Below, piece after piece: positions 14,622-28,300 of a DNA stretch of 64,000 nucleotides; the stretch's first letter is position 1, and each line of letters starts with the position of its first letter. Source of the DNA: Siphonodentalium dalli (Eukaryota; Mollusca; Scaphopoda; Gadilida; Siphonodentaliidae); the NCBI GenBank assembly GCA_032622095.1, contig CP136066.1:202576978-202640977 (forward strand), in the 5' to 3' direction. Below the pieces are notes generated by a model that made no database searches, had not been told where the DNA came from, and saw only the letters and a list, made by a program, of their open reading frames with translations. The position numbers and the translations under genes are program-made.

Positions 14622-17600
14622 CTGTAATACGAAGGCAGCATATATAATTTCACTACGTTTGAAGTGAAATGGATTCTCCCATTCAGTTATAAACAATATA
14701 CATTGGAATGGTCCATTATTCAATTGGAGGGATGTTAAAGGTTTGCTGTCCTGATGAATACAACAAACCAATATCGGAAAGTACTCCCTATCATGAACAC
14801 AATGACCGGAGTCCCATAACTATCGCGTAATAAAACAAGCCGAAAAATAAATAAATAAGACATCCGGGGTGGGGGGGGGGGGGTAAAAAATTTGCAGGAA
14901 GGTGCCGGGGTGGTGGGTGTTCCGAGGGGCAAAAAACGCGTTTTTCACACCGTCATACAATTTTTTTACTAAAGACCTTTTGTGCCCTTATATGACATTT
15001 ATAACAGTTAAAAACATATTATAACAATTTATAACTGCAACAACAGCATATTTATGTTACTGGGACCTCATATGGGCCTTAGGAGAGATGACATTAAGCT
15101 ATATGGCATGTTGCATATGGGGCGGTGGGGTGAAAAAATTCCTTCCCGACACCCTTCGGAAAGAAGCTTCGAGAAATGTAAAACTGAAATATATAAACTT
15201 GTCTTGATATAACTAAAGCCAAGATCGTTGTGTGCATGGAAAAAGAGCAACTGCCTCAAACATTAATGTGACTATCAAAGGTTAGAATATAACTGTCATC
15301 ACACTGTTCATCAGTGCATCAAGCCAATCAATGAAATATTTGCATATCTATCAACTCATATGATCTGTTACTCTCACAACACCTAAAATATCCAAGTCTG
15401 GCATAGTGACTGTTTGTCATTTATTATAACAGAGGTTGCTCCAGTAGACTAACAAAAGTGTTAAGGCATAATGCTAGATAATGGGCTGGTTGACAGACTA
15501 ATCGGGAAATGGTAAGAAATTATGGAACTGTGTGTATCCTGTACAATGACCTAAGTTTGCATATATAAGTAAACTTGCCCTGATGCAACTAATGCCTAGA
15601 TCATTGTGTGCATGGAAAAAGAGTGAGCAACTATCTCAAACATTAATGTGACTATCAATCAGGGGGGGGGGTGAAAAAATTTCTTCCGGCACGTATGCCG
15701 GGGTGGGTGGGTGGTCAAAGCCACCAACAAGCAATTTTTTCCGCAACTAAAAAAAATAATTCCTGCTTGTTTTTAGTGTTTTGGCAATGAGTTGGGCTTC
15801 AAAACCACTTTGAATCAGTTTGAATGAGAGAAATAATGTAATTCTAACTGGTAAACTGACTGCAGGCAGTTATCGTGTTGTATTTTGTTGCAAATTTTGA
15901 AATCCAAGATGGCCGCTGGCAGCCATGTTTTTTTGGCCGAATGACCTCAAAATTACTCATTCCTATTTACATGTCCATGTTAACATCCATGATAAATAGT
16001 ATGCACAGAAATTCATATACAGCTGTTTACAGTGAATTTCCCCCCGCAAATCTCTGTTTTAGTGTTAAAAGGGGGGGTGGGTGTCAAAAAATGGTCGGAA
16101 AAAACTGCCGAAAACGGAAAATAATTTGGCGGTGGGGGTGGGTGGGTACAAAAAATGATCGAAAGGGAAAAAATGCCATACGTGCCTGAAATTGTTTTCC
16201 GACCCCCCCCCCCCCCCCCCTGTATCAATGGGTAGAAAATATCTGTCATCAGTGCATCTATCCAATCAGTGAATTATTTGCATGTCTTTCAACTCAGATG
16301 ATCTCTCACAAGACCGAAAGTAACCAAGTCTGGTATAGTGCTGTGACTGCTTGTCATCTATATATATATAGAGAGAGAGCCTGTTTCAGCTAGTTTAGTA
16401 TACTAGAACTAAGTTGCTCCAGTAGACTAACATAAGTGGTATGGAGTATGTTAGATATTGGGCTGGTTGACAGACTAATCAGGAAATAGTTAGAAATTAT
16501 GAAGTTTTGTGTATTCTGCACAATGACCTAGGTTTACAGATGATCAGCAATTTATAAAACTTTTTTTTTCAATTAAAACAGCTAACAGCTTCTGAAACAG
16601 GTTAAACTGTTATTTGAACTAATTGAAATCATTCCCAGTCATAAGTAGAGTTTTATGAGATTTTAGGCCAATTTTAGTGAAATTTGGGGTGTGGGTGTAA
16701 AAAAAAAAATTTGCAGGTTCCCGAAAATGCCAGATGCAAAAAAACGGCATACCTTCCTGCAAATGTTTACCCCGAGACATCCACCGGTTATCCGGCTATC
16801 ATTTGGAGGGCTATTAAGGTGATCAAAGCAGACGACAGATAACTACATGAAAATCAATGTCAGAAATGGTAACGCGCTCAAGAACATATATTATATACCC
16901 ATGATTGTAATTATAGAATATAAATTATATTGGTTTCACGAATGACCAACTCATAATTCCGTTAAAACAACTAATCCTTCAAAGTATTACAACAACTATA
17001 TACGGCTTATCACTGAAGGTTTCTCATGCATCTCACCAGAATTCCCAACTACACCTTTTACCGGACTCGGCCTCCGGGTCGCAATTCGACTTTTAATCCG
17101 TCCCAAAATTCCCATTTCTATAAATAAAACGCACATGGCCCATGTATACCAAGAATCAGCGAAACAGTATACACGCGGAGCGCGAAATAAACGGAGTTGA
17201 ACTTGTTATCTTAACAGTTCCTAACGGATAATTAGCTACTCATCAAAAATGCTTTAGTATAGAAATGGTTAAAAGAGAATAATGCGATGGGTTACTGTCT
17301 TCGTACAATAAGGCAAGTAACACGATTAGACAGGAAATAAAGGGTAGTCACTCTATATATACGAGCGGTGATTAATGGAGATAACCTGATGTGTTATATC
17401 ATGGGTGACGTGGCTCTTTCTCTTTGGGTCCGACTACGGTCGCGGGTGGCAGCCATTTTGACAATTTAGTAGATTAGATTCATATGTATGACCGTATACC
17501 CCCATCTACCGCGCCGTGAGCTTTACCCCCCCCCCCCCCCCCCCCCCCCCCGTAATATGCGAAGAGAGCATATATATAATTTCACCATGCATGCTTGAAG

Positions 17601-20600
17601 TGAAATGGATGCTCCCATTCAGTTATAAATGTGTACATTGGAATGGTCCATTATTCATTTTGAGGGATGTTAATGTGATCAAAGCAGACGACTGATAACT
17701 AAAAGTACAGAAGGAGTCCTATAACTACTCATTGATAATACTTTAGTGTAGAAAGGGTTAAACTTCTTATCTGAACATTTCCTATGGGATAACTACTCAT
17801 CAATTATGCTTTAGTACAGAAAGGGTTAAACTTATTATTTGAACATTTCCTATGGGACAACTACTCATCGATGATGCTTTAGTATAGAAAGGGTTAAACG
17901 TATTATTTGAACATTTCCCATGGGACAACTACTCATCAATGATGCTTTGGTATAGAAAGGGTTAAACTTATTATCTGAATCTTTCCTATGGGATAACTAC
18001 TCATCAATGATGCTTTAGAATAGAAAGGGTTAAACGTATTATTTGAACATTTCCTATGGGACAACTACTTATCAATGATGCTTTAGTATAGAAAGGGTTA
18101 AACTTATTATCTGAATCTTTCCTATGGGATACTACTCATCAATAATGCTTTAGTGTAGAAAGGGTTAAACTTATTATCTGAACATTTCCTTAGGGTTAAC
18201 TACTCATCAATGATGCTTTAGTGCAGAAAGGGTTAAACTTATTATTTGAACATTTCCTATGGGACAACTACTCATCGATGATGCTTTAGTATAGAAAGGG
18301 TTAAACGTATTATTTGAACATTTTCTATGGAACAACTACTCATCAATGTTGCTTTAGTATAGAAAAAGTTACACTTATTATCTGAATCTTTCCTATGGGA
18401 TAACTACTCATCAATGTTGCTTTAGAATAGAAAGGGTTAAACTTATTATTTGAACATTTCCTATGGGATGACTACTCATCAATGTTATTTTAGTATAGAA
18501 AGGGTTAAACTTATTATCTGAACATTTCCTATGGGATAACTACTCATCAATGTTACTTTAGTTTAGAAAGGGTTAAACTTATTATCTGATCATTCACTAT
18601 GGGATAACTACTCATCAATGATGCTTTAGTATATAAAGGGTTAAACTTATTAACTGAACATTTCCTATGGGATGACTACTCATCAATGTTACTTTAGTAT
18701 AGAAAGGGTTAAACGTATTATTTGAACATTTTCTATGGGACAACTACTCATCAATGATGCTTTAGTATAGAAAGGGTTAAACTTATTATCTGAACATTTC
18801 CTATGGGATAACTACTCATCAATGTTACTTTAGTTTAGAAAGGGTTAAACTTATTATCTGATCGTTCCCTATGGGATAACTACTCATCAATGATGCTTTA
18901 GTATAGAAACTGTTAAACTTATTAGGTGAACATTTTCTATGAGATGACTACTCATCAATGTTACTTTAGTATAGAAAGGGTTAAACTTATTATCTGAACA
19001 TTTCCTATGGGATTACTACTCACCAATGTTACTTTAGTATAGAAATGGTTAAACTTATTATCTGATTAAAAATTAAGCTTATATCTCTGTTCCTGTTCCT
19101 ATTACTAATAGTCCCCATGTGCTAATTGCCGATTCACCGCTCGACTTTCCTTGACAATTATATGCTTACTTCTCAAAAGTAGTGTTTAAATGTTCCAATA
19201 TACACGAAGAGGAGATCCTATGCTTTCGAATGATGTATAATGTGTATTGTTTCTTTTGCGTAAAAGCGAGCAAATTTAGCTTATATCTCTGTTCTTGTTC
19301 AATGTTACTCGAATTAGTCACTTGTTACTCAGAAACTGTTCCTGGTTCCGTTGCCGTTACTCGAAATAGTACATGCTTATATGCTGATTTTCCAGCCTTT
19401 GTCTGACGTTAAATTGAATGAGCCGTCCACACACACTTACCTGTGTAAATACCATTATAACCTCCATCAATCTCTCCATGGGCGCCGGTTTCTTCTAAAT
19501 GCGCTCCATTGTCAGATGAGAAATAAGAGAACGTGTTATGACCAAGGCCTTTGTCATCCAAAGCTGTCAGAATCTGCCCAACACCCCAGTCCAACTCCAT
19601 CACGCCGTCGCCATAGCGACCGTGTTCGGATTTACCAGTAAAGTCGTTATTCGTTGCTATGTGAGTGTGCACATGTTGCCAACCAACAACCAATAAGAAT
19701 GGGTCTCGGTCCTGTTTTCTATCCTCGAGAAACTTTACACTTTCCCAAACAAATCGCCGGGTGAGATTCTTTAATACCATTGGCTGTTCAATCACCTCTG
19801 TGTTCCGTAGAATAACACTATTTGTCAGGTTTAAGTTCCAACTAACCAGCCCAATGAACCACAAAGGGAGAACGGTTACAAGAAACACAAGTATTGCCAT
19901 CGTGCAACTGATCACTCCATGACGTATGAGCAAGAACAGACAAGAGAGTACAACACACGATACTGTCACCCAGCGAGTCCGCCACATAGGAAAGGCAGAG
20001 TCGCCTAATTCCACACCCTCATTTCCGAAGTCCTTGACATTTGTCCAAGGGATGCCGTAATAATAATCAAAACCTTGGTTCGTTGGTCCATGTTCATTGT
20101 CGCCTTCTCGTTCTTTGTTCAGCCCAAGGTGCCACTTGCCTGCAAACATAACAGTAAACTCAGAAACACTCATGACCTATATATTCTTATACTTCTAAAC
20201 TGGTATTCTGATACTTTCATATTTTATTTGCTCAATGCATAGTATACACATACACACGGGCAAAAAGGGATGGGATGACATGGGCTGCCACTTACAATAG
20301 CATCCTCTCCCCATTGTCGAAACACTGAATATATACAAATTAAACGCTGACAAGAGCAAGGAAATATGTTATAATAATATAGCTATGAACAAGTAATGAC
20401 AACTAACAGTAGAATTGATGGATTGTTTCACATGTTATGTATTTTAGAAGGAAGAGTGATACAACACAAAACGCGATAATGATACTGAAATTAAGCAAAC
20501 GGTAGGAAGGATGGGGGGAGAGAGAGGGGGGGGGAGAGATCTATATATATAAAGAGAGAGAGAGAGGGGAGAGATCTATATATATAAAGAGAGAGATAAA

Positions 20601-22290
20601 GGTATTGCATGTGCATGGTGTCGACAACTTTACTGGGTTCGATAAATATTTAACATCAAGGGCGAAATATCATCAATTATGGTTAATTTGCTTTCGCGTT
20701 CTTCTGTTAGTACTACACATCTCAGACGTCGAGATCGAAACGTTTTGTTTCTTTAATGAACCGATGCAGGTAATTAAAGATTACAGTATTCATATCGTCC
20801 CTTATATATGGGTTGCCGAACAAAACTGTCTTGACCATATGGTATGCACATCAAAAGGTATCAAACTATTGTATAGCCTATGTCTGTTTCTAGCATATCT
20901 AGCGTGCATTCAAAGAAATAGTGGTCAACAGTCTCATCGCCGAGGCAACTACACAGTTTAGAGTCTATCAAATGGTTAACTACTTTGTGTTCCCAGTCAC
21001 TGCATCCACAACGGAGCTGACATTGTATAACATTAGAACGCCGCTTCTCAAATGAGAAATATTTCGGTGGTTTCAGCTCAGGATTTGCGAACTTTATGTA
21101 TTTTTAAAAATCCTCTAGATTGCACTTTTATGTTGTTAGGATCAATATATTATCATTTTAAGCACATAAATTATTTGCATATTAATTTGATACATATATA
21201 TATTATTGGTTTCTGAGCTATCTCCAATTGACCGCATCATTTTAAGACTGGACAGTCTTCGTAATTAAACCCATATAAGTATTAGGGACCATTATGGAAA
21301 TAAGAGGGATTTTTTGTCCTTTCAGTGTTATCCATGGTAATGATATATCTAATTTGAGAGGCTGACCAGTGTTAATAATAAAATGTATTAATATTAATAC
21401 CACCTACTAACCATCTTAAAACTGTATTGGTTAAATCTCTTTTTGATTATATACATCTAAATACTGAGCTATTTTTATCACTCACTTGCAGATATATGTT
21501 AATGTCGACCGCAGTTCCATCCATAATCATTTAATATTGCTCATTCAATTTGTATACATGTGACAACTTTTTTTTATAAAATTGTATAGATATGTGCATC
21601 ATTACCAATAAATAATCTAATCTACAAACACTGATCATGCTACTAAATCGCACGGGCGCTTCAAAGTTGGACCAGTCCGTGCTGTTTCGGACATATCTAT
21701 TCACATTCAACAGAGATCAGTGCTTGTCAATCACGTTGTTGGGCGTGGCTAACCTGCTATTGTGTCCAATCGCGGCCAGCGCACGAATTGTGCGTCGTGG
21801 TCAAAACACGCTCAACGTCACATTTCCAGTTGATTGCATTATGTGGGATCACTTGTGCTCTAAGTCGGTCAGAGCATGCGAATAGTTCATTACCAGAATA
21901 AATCTCGTCTTCGACTCGATTGATTCTGGTAAAGAACAATTATTGTGCTCTAACCCTTACTTAATATCCGTCGTCGTTCATTTTGAGAAATGTGTCTAGT
22001 AAGCTCCAGGCGAATTTATATTACATGTTTTCAATGGCGTGTACCTGTGTTATTATTAGTGTTAGACATTCCTACATCGCATATTGTAAACTTCCAGTTA
22101 CATTGTTTACATATCCTGAGACGCACATTAAGATGTTATATACCAGCATACCAATGTGTTACAGACAATAACATAGGACAATTTATTCTTCGCAATATAT
22201 ATTTTAGTAAAGGCCCACTTAATTTTCGAATACCCAGATCACACCATACTCAACATATTTCATATGGTATATCATTTGGAAGAGGAACCA

Positions 22291-22389
<99 letters not shown>

Positions 22390-25300
22390 CCACAGAATAC
22401 GGAACAGCTGTGGCCTAGGAGTGTCCATTAAGTGATAGAGATGATCAGATTCACCACAAGACTTCCCCCGTAACCCCGTTATTCACCCTGTGATGCATGA
22501 TGCATCACATGTCCTCGGAACAAGAATTGACCCCACCCCAATAGTACTTAATCCTATAGAAAGGTATCCAACTTGGCCCGGCCTAATTTGTTATCATTTT
22601 CCCAAAGTCCACAATCAGGTTCAAAATACATAAAAACAAATTTTGTTACATTAATGCCTCATATATAGGTAGAATGATATATTATCTTCAATTTGATGTA
22701 TCCCGTGTAAAAATTGGTTAAGAAAAACTCCGCTGATTGGCGGTACAACCCTTTGTGGATATTTGGTGGGAATAGAGAATACTCTTGCTCTTAAAGTGTT
22801 ACACGTATTCTCATAAAATGTATATCCAAATGGCATCACAAAACATGATTCTTACACATGGAATATAAGTAGTGGCTCACCTTGTCAGGTCGGAGCGATT
22901 ATCATTTTGTTTATCGCGTTTAATCCGTCCCACCAATAAATAAGTATGTATTTATTTACAACTGCGTATACTTCAGACGTTATAGCATGAAACATGAACT
23001 CATAAACACATTAGTTCGAAAAAATAAAAGACGACAACTGTGTTTTACATATAGATGTATCAATCAATCAATCTAGTTTATCATATCTTCATGAAGATAC
23101 AGCTGTTTTAAAGATATGTCCAGGTGCTCCTCTGTGCGGGTGCTATGTACTGCCTAATCATTTTCAGCTTAAAAGAAATGATGTTATGCACGTATAGCAG
23201 CTACATGTGCCCGACACAGCGAGGTTTTGAGTTGTTTATGTTAGACGATGAGCCTGTTCTAAAAAATGGAAGAAATCCTCTGCATCGGGCAGATCAGATA
23301 TACCCTTGTTAGATGTCACTATTGGAGGATCCTGAAAAGTCATGTACAACGGACTGCCTTTTCCTTTATCTCTATATCAGAAGTAACCATATTTGACTGC
23401 ACACTGTGACCACTATTTTTGAACCGGCCTGCTCTACATTTCCATATCTCTGGGCAATTGTAACTTTTTTTGTGGAAACTATAATGAATGGGACAGACTC
23501 ATTGTGTTATAATATATGCATGAGCCATTCAAATTAGCAATCCTCTGACGATTCAAGGTCCCTCAGTTTGAATGAATATAATTTATGTATCTCTTAAATA
23601 GATTGATATAAATATACTTTTAATGCTTTCTTCTATGCATCTGTGTTTCTAGATCATTATAGGAATGCCCTGATTTCCATCTCCATATACATATGACAGT
23701 TGAGAAGATATAATTGTTCAAGTGACTTAATTCGGTCATGATTTTGTCGAGATTATGAAATTGGAATGCCAAAAACTCATTAGAACGACATGGAGATGGC
23801 CTGTGAGATGACTATATATAACTGTGTGTTGGATATCGGCGAATTGAACAATGTTATAAATTCTGGTGAATCTCTTCTCGCTATCCATGACCCAAACGAC
23901 CCAAATGTGATTTAATTCATCATATCATTAGAGAAGAACGTGCATGAATTTGGTGGAATCAGTGCTAAATATATTTAGTTTTTGGTGACCCTCCCGTCCC
24001 TATTTCGGACTCAAGCGGCGCCACTTTTGACATCATTAAACTTAGACTCATTATAGAGATGAATATATATAAATGGGCCACCGTTGCATACCTCTCACCC
24101 ATAAGGCACCAATTTGGCGCATTTAAACCACACGATTAGAGTATTCGTATCACGGAGAAGAATATGTATCAATCAGGTGGGAATCGGCGCTAAACATATT
24201 GTTTATCAATGTTTGTGTCCAACTCACTCTCTAGGCACCCTGATTCGAATGGCCCCACTTTTGACATCTTTAAACTACACAATTAAACTCCTGCTATCAT
24301 GGAGATTATTATTTGTAAGTTTGGTGCTAATCCACGACTAAACAATTTGTTATCAAATTTAATGAACCACCCCACCGCACCTCCATCTCTCATCAAAGCA
24401 GCACCAATATGACGTCTTTAAAATTACACGATTAGATTCCTCATATCATGGATAAGAATGTGTATCAATTTGGTGGAAATTTGGCGCTAAAAATATTGTA
24501 TAACAATTTTGGTGCCCCTCTCCCTTTCGGTGCACTCCTGACTCGAATGACGCCACTTTTGACAGCTTTAAGCCACGCCATTAGACACCTCATACCATGG
24601 TGATGAATTTGTATAAGTTTCGGGGCAATCGACGACTAAACCAATTCTTATCAGATTCGGTACCCACCCACCGCCCCCATCCCAAATCTCTCATCCCAAC
24701 GACACCAATTTGGCGTCTTTAAATCACACAATAAGTTTCCTTGTATCATGGAGAAGATCTCAGAAGAATGTGCATCAATTTGGTGAAATTCGCCGCTAAA
24801 ATAATTTTTTTTATCAATTTTGGTGCCCCTCTCCCCTTCCGGGCACCCCTGACGCGAACGGCGCAACTTTTGACATATTTAGACCACACCATTAGATTCC
24901 TCATATTATGGAGATGATAATATATAAGTTTGGTGGAAATCGGCGACAATTTTTTTTCTTTTGCCCCTCCCCCTTTTCTGCCCTGACAACAACGGCGTCA
25001 CTTTAGAAATTTATAACCCTCGCCATTATCTTTCTCGTAAAAAGTTACCCCTAATATACCCCGTTTGTGCCATCTAGGTGGTCCCCTGTGAATTTATATA
25101 GAACACAGACAGACATACATTCGCAAATATAGATATAGATATAGATAACTATAACTATTTTATAAACATGAATAAATATAAATATTTAAAAATATATATT
25201 AAGTATAAATTTGTGTAAGTTTGTATCGGTACTGTTCGTCTACAAATTATAACACTATGTTCTACATATAGTAATGCCCTAAATAATCGACTTCTTAACC

Positions 25301-28300
25301 ACAGCAGAATTATGGGTAACGGATTTAGTCAGAAATATGGCTTGTTGCCATTCATCGGAAAGCTCTAAGTGAGAGCTTTCCGATGAATGACAACAAGCCA
25401 TATTTCCGACTAAACTTTCAGGATTTAGTCAGAAATATGGCTTGTTGAATGGCAACAATCCATATTTCCGACTAGATCCTGAAAAATTACCAATAATTAT
25501 GTTGTGGTTAAGGGGTCGATTATTTAGGGCAATACTGTACATGTAGACTTTGTGAGTTATTCGACAGTTTCTCGATTTACTAACTTCATAAATTTGCACA
25601 GCTTGCGGAGATGTGTTACATTATTTTTATTGAACAATCCGCTCATCAATACTGTATTAGGCCTTCGATCAGTTAACATTGGTAACATTCTATATGTAGC
25701 CGGGTGTTGGTAATTGTTTTGCACGCGTAAACATACGCAAGAAATAATTAAATTCATCACTGATTACCCATGTATCACATAACAGGTAGACATTGACAAC
25801 CAAGTTCAACATTTGGTGCATAATTGAGTGTGGTCATATAGTATAGGCTCCTACAAGATCGATATGACGACTATGTAATTACATACATTAACCGTGAGTG
25901 AACGGGGGTTACCAAATAACCATGGAGTTCGAAAGGTGTGATTGATGATGGGTATAATTTTTATACATGTATGATTGGAATTACAATAAATAGAGGATCT
26001 CTAATGAGTCGCAATTCTATACGAAATTAATTAACCGAGTGCACTAAATTCGATTTGAGTCGAGCTTTAGCGATGCTCGAATCGAATTTAATGGATGAGG
26101 TTAAAGGTACTCAATCCGATCAGAGGGTCCCCATCTCAACATATTCCAACAACAACAATCCGATCAGAGGGTCCTATCTTACTATTTTTTGGCTTTGGGG
26201 GTAAAAAATATTTGATTAGAGTCGAGGAACCCATCAAACAAAGCTCAGAGTTATTAGATATTGATTTTTGAAATTTGTTATTTTCTCGAGATGATTACTA
26301 ATAATTGCATTCAATTTCGTAATCTGCTCGAGATGTGTACACCAAAACACTATTCAAACAGACAAGGATGGATAACTCTAAAATCAAGTGGTAATAATAA
26401 CGCAATTTTGACTGTGTTCTGGGCCAGAAAGTATTCCCGATAATGAAAATAATAGATTTCTAAAATCGATATATAACAAATCTGAGCTTTGATGGGTGAC
26501 TTCCTCGACTCGAATCAAATATTTTTGACCCCCGAAGCCATTGAAATAGTAATTGAGAGGAGTTTTATCGGATTGAGTACCTTTAAAGGGGAAGTAAACT
26601 ATCGCATACCGAACAGACATGTTACCTATGTATGCAGTCTTGTAGCCGACCGACTTCGCGAGCTCACCGAAGGTTGTTTCGTTGCTAGGCAGACCACCAG
26701 ACGACGCAAGGAAGACAAGAAACCGTACCAGGTTCTTATTCAAAGGCGCCATTCCTACATTAGAAAAGTAAATGAGCATAAACGTTAACATACTGATTGG
26801 ATGTACAACTATAGTTTCTTCTCTCACTCTCACTTCTCTTTCATCATATCCGACAACCACCTTAATCCCTTAAACTATTCCCACATAACCAAAAACATTC
26901 CATATAAAACGACTTATTTTTATCTAACAACCACAATACTCTTCCAACATACTCCCATATAACCCACATAATGAAACTACTTTATTTTTTTAACCCTTTA
27001 CCCAACAGAACGGCCCTGTGCCAATGCATTATCTTATATATGCGAGTCGACCATAGGTCGCCTCGCATATATAAGAGAATGCATTGGCATAACACATATT
27101 AAAAATGATAAAATTGTCAAAGAATGTAGAAAAATATTATAAAACTTGTTAAAAAATGTAAGAATTTTTTTTTTTAGGCCAATGCATTCTCTTATATATG
27201 CGAGGCGACATATGGTCGACTCGCATATATAAGATAATGCATTGGCACAGGGCATAACTGTAACCATCACAATGTTGTCAATGAACCGGTTCCAATGATA
27301 TCCATATTTGTATGGTGTTATTGAGACAGACCGAAGATATTTTAGGCTGTTGAAGCTTTATTTGGGCGTTTTGTTGGGTTAAGGGTTAAACACGTATCAA
27401 ACCGACCCACCCTGTGAGTATACTCGTATACGCGATAAAACGTCAAAAATCTGAAGTCCTCATTTATTTGAAAAAAAAACTTGAAGTGTTTTAAATCACT
27501 TTCCCAGGATGGGCCTTAATTGTCACAAGTCAACCGGAAACGACTCCCAAAAGCTTAAAGCTTGTTGTAGAACCCCTTTCATATCATCAATGTTAATAAT
27601 TTGCTTGTAATATATATTAATGACCATTGACTAATATGGAATAAATACTGTTTACACCTATATAGTTTCTCTTTTTCTTATGCAGAATATATTTACTGGA
27701 TTGGTGACGGAACTGATTATTTTGAAATTTCTTTGTAAAATCTAAGATGGCCACAAAAACGTCCGCTTCCCCATGCCATCAGTAGTCAGCTACTATATAT
27801 ATAGCTGTGCTATTAGCACGTGTATAGGTATACATATTGAATTTATTTATAATGAATAATAGATATGCTGTGGATATGGACCCCGGGAGAAGTATATATG
27901 AACATAGAATATGATACATAGATTTAACATTATTGTATACTGACTGCCGGAGACTGGTTCGTTTGTACATACCAATATTGATTATTACATGTATGTGTAT
28001 TGACTTTTTGTCAAAATGTTGATGAAGACAAATAAATAACTGAATTGAATGAATCATACATTTCACAGTAAAATTAGATAATGGGAAGGAAATTACACAT
28101 CAACACTTTACTTCAGATACATGGACGTTGCGTGTATACACCCCTGGTAAAGTGGTCCTGTCAATTAGATATGATGATGTTGGTCCTGCTGAATTGCTAT
28201 GATGCTGGTAGGGCAAACTGATGCCGTTACGAAAAAGTACCATTCTTGTTTCTAAAGTTGTCATTTTCGCGGTGTTTGGCTAACCCGAGTGATTTAAGAA

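Noticed and set aside
15875..16265. Gly/Pro-rich frames on both strands
   Set aside because: Produced by G and C homopolymer runs in the intronic repeat.
19351..19922. Forward-strand frames over sulfatase exon 3
   Set aside because: Antisense to a well-supported exon and without recognisable domains.
20605..20961. 118-codon forward frame
   Set aside because: Antisense to a LINE ORF2 fragment that has clear conserved residues on the minus strand.
22219..22428. Tyr/Ile-rich frames
   Set aside because: They are translations of the (AT)n microsatellite.
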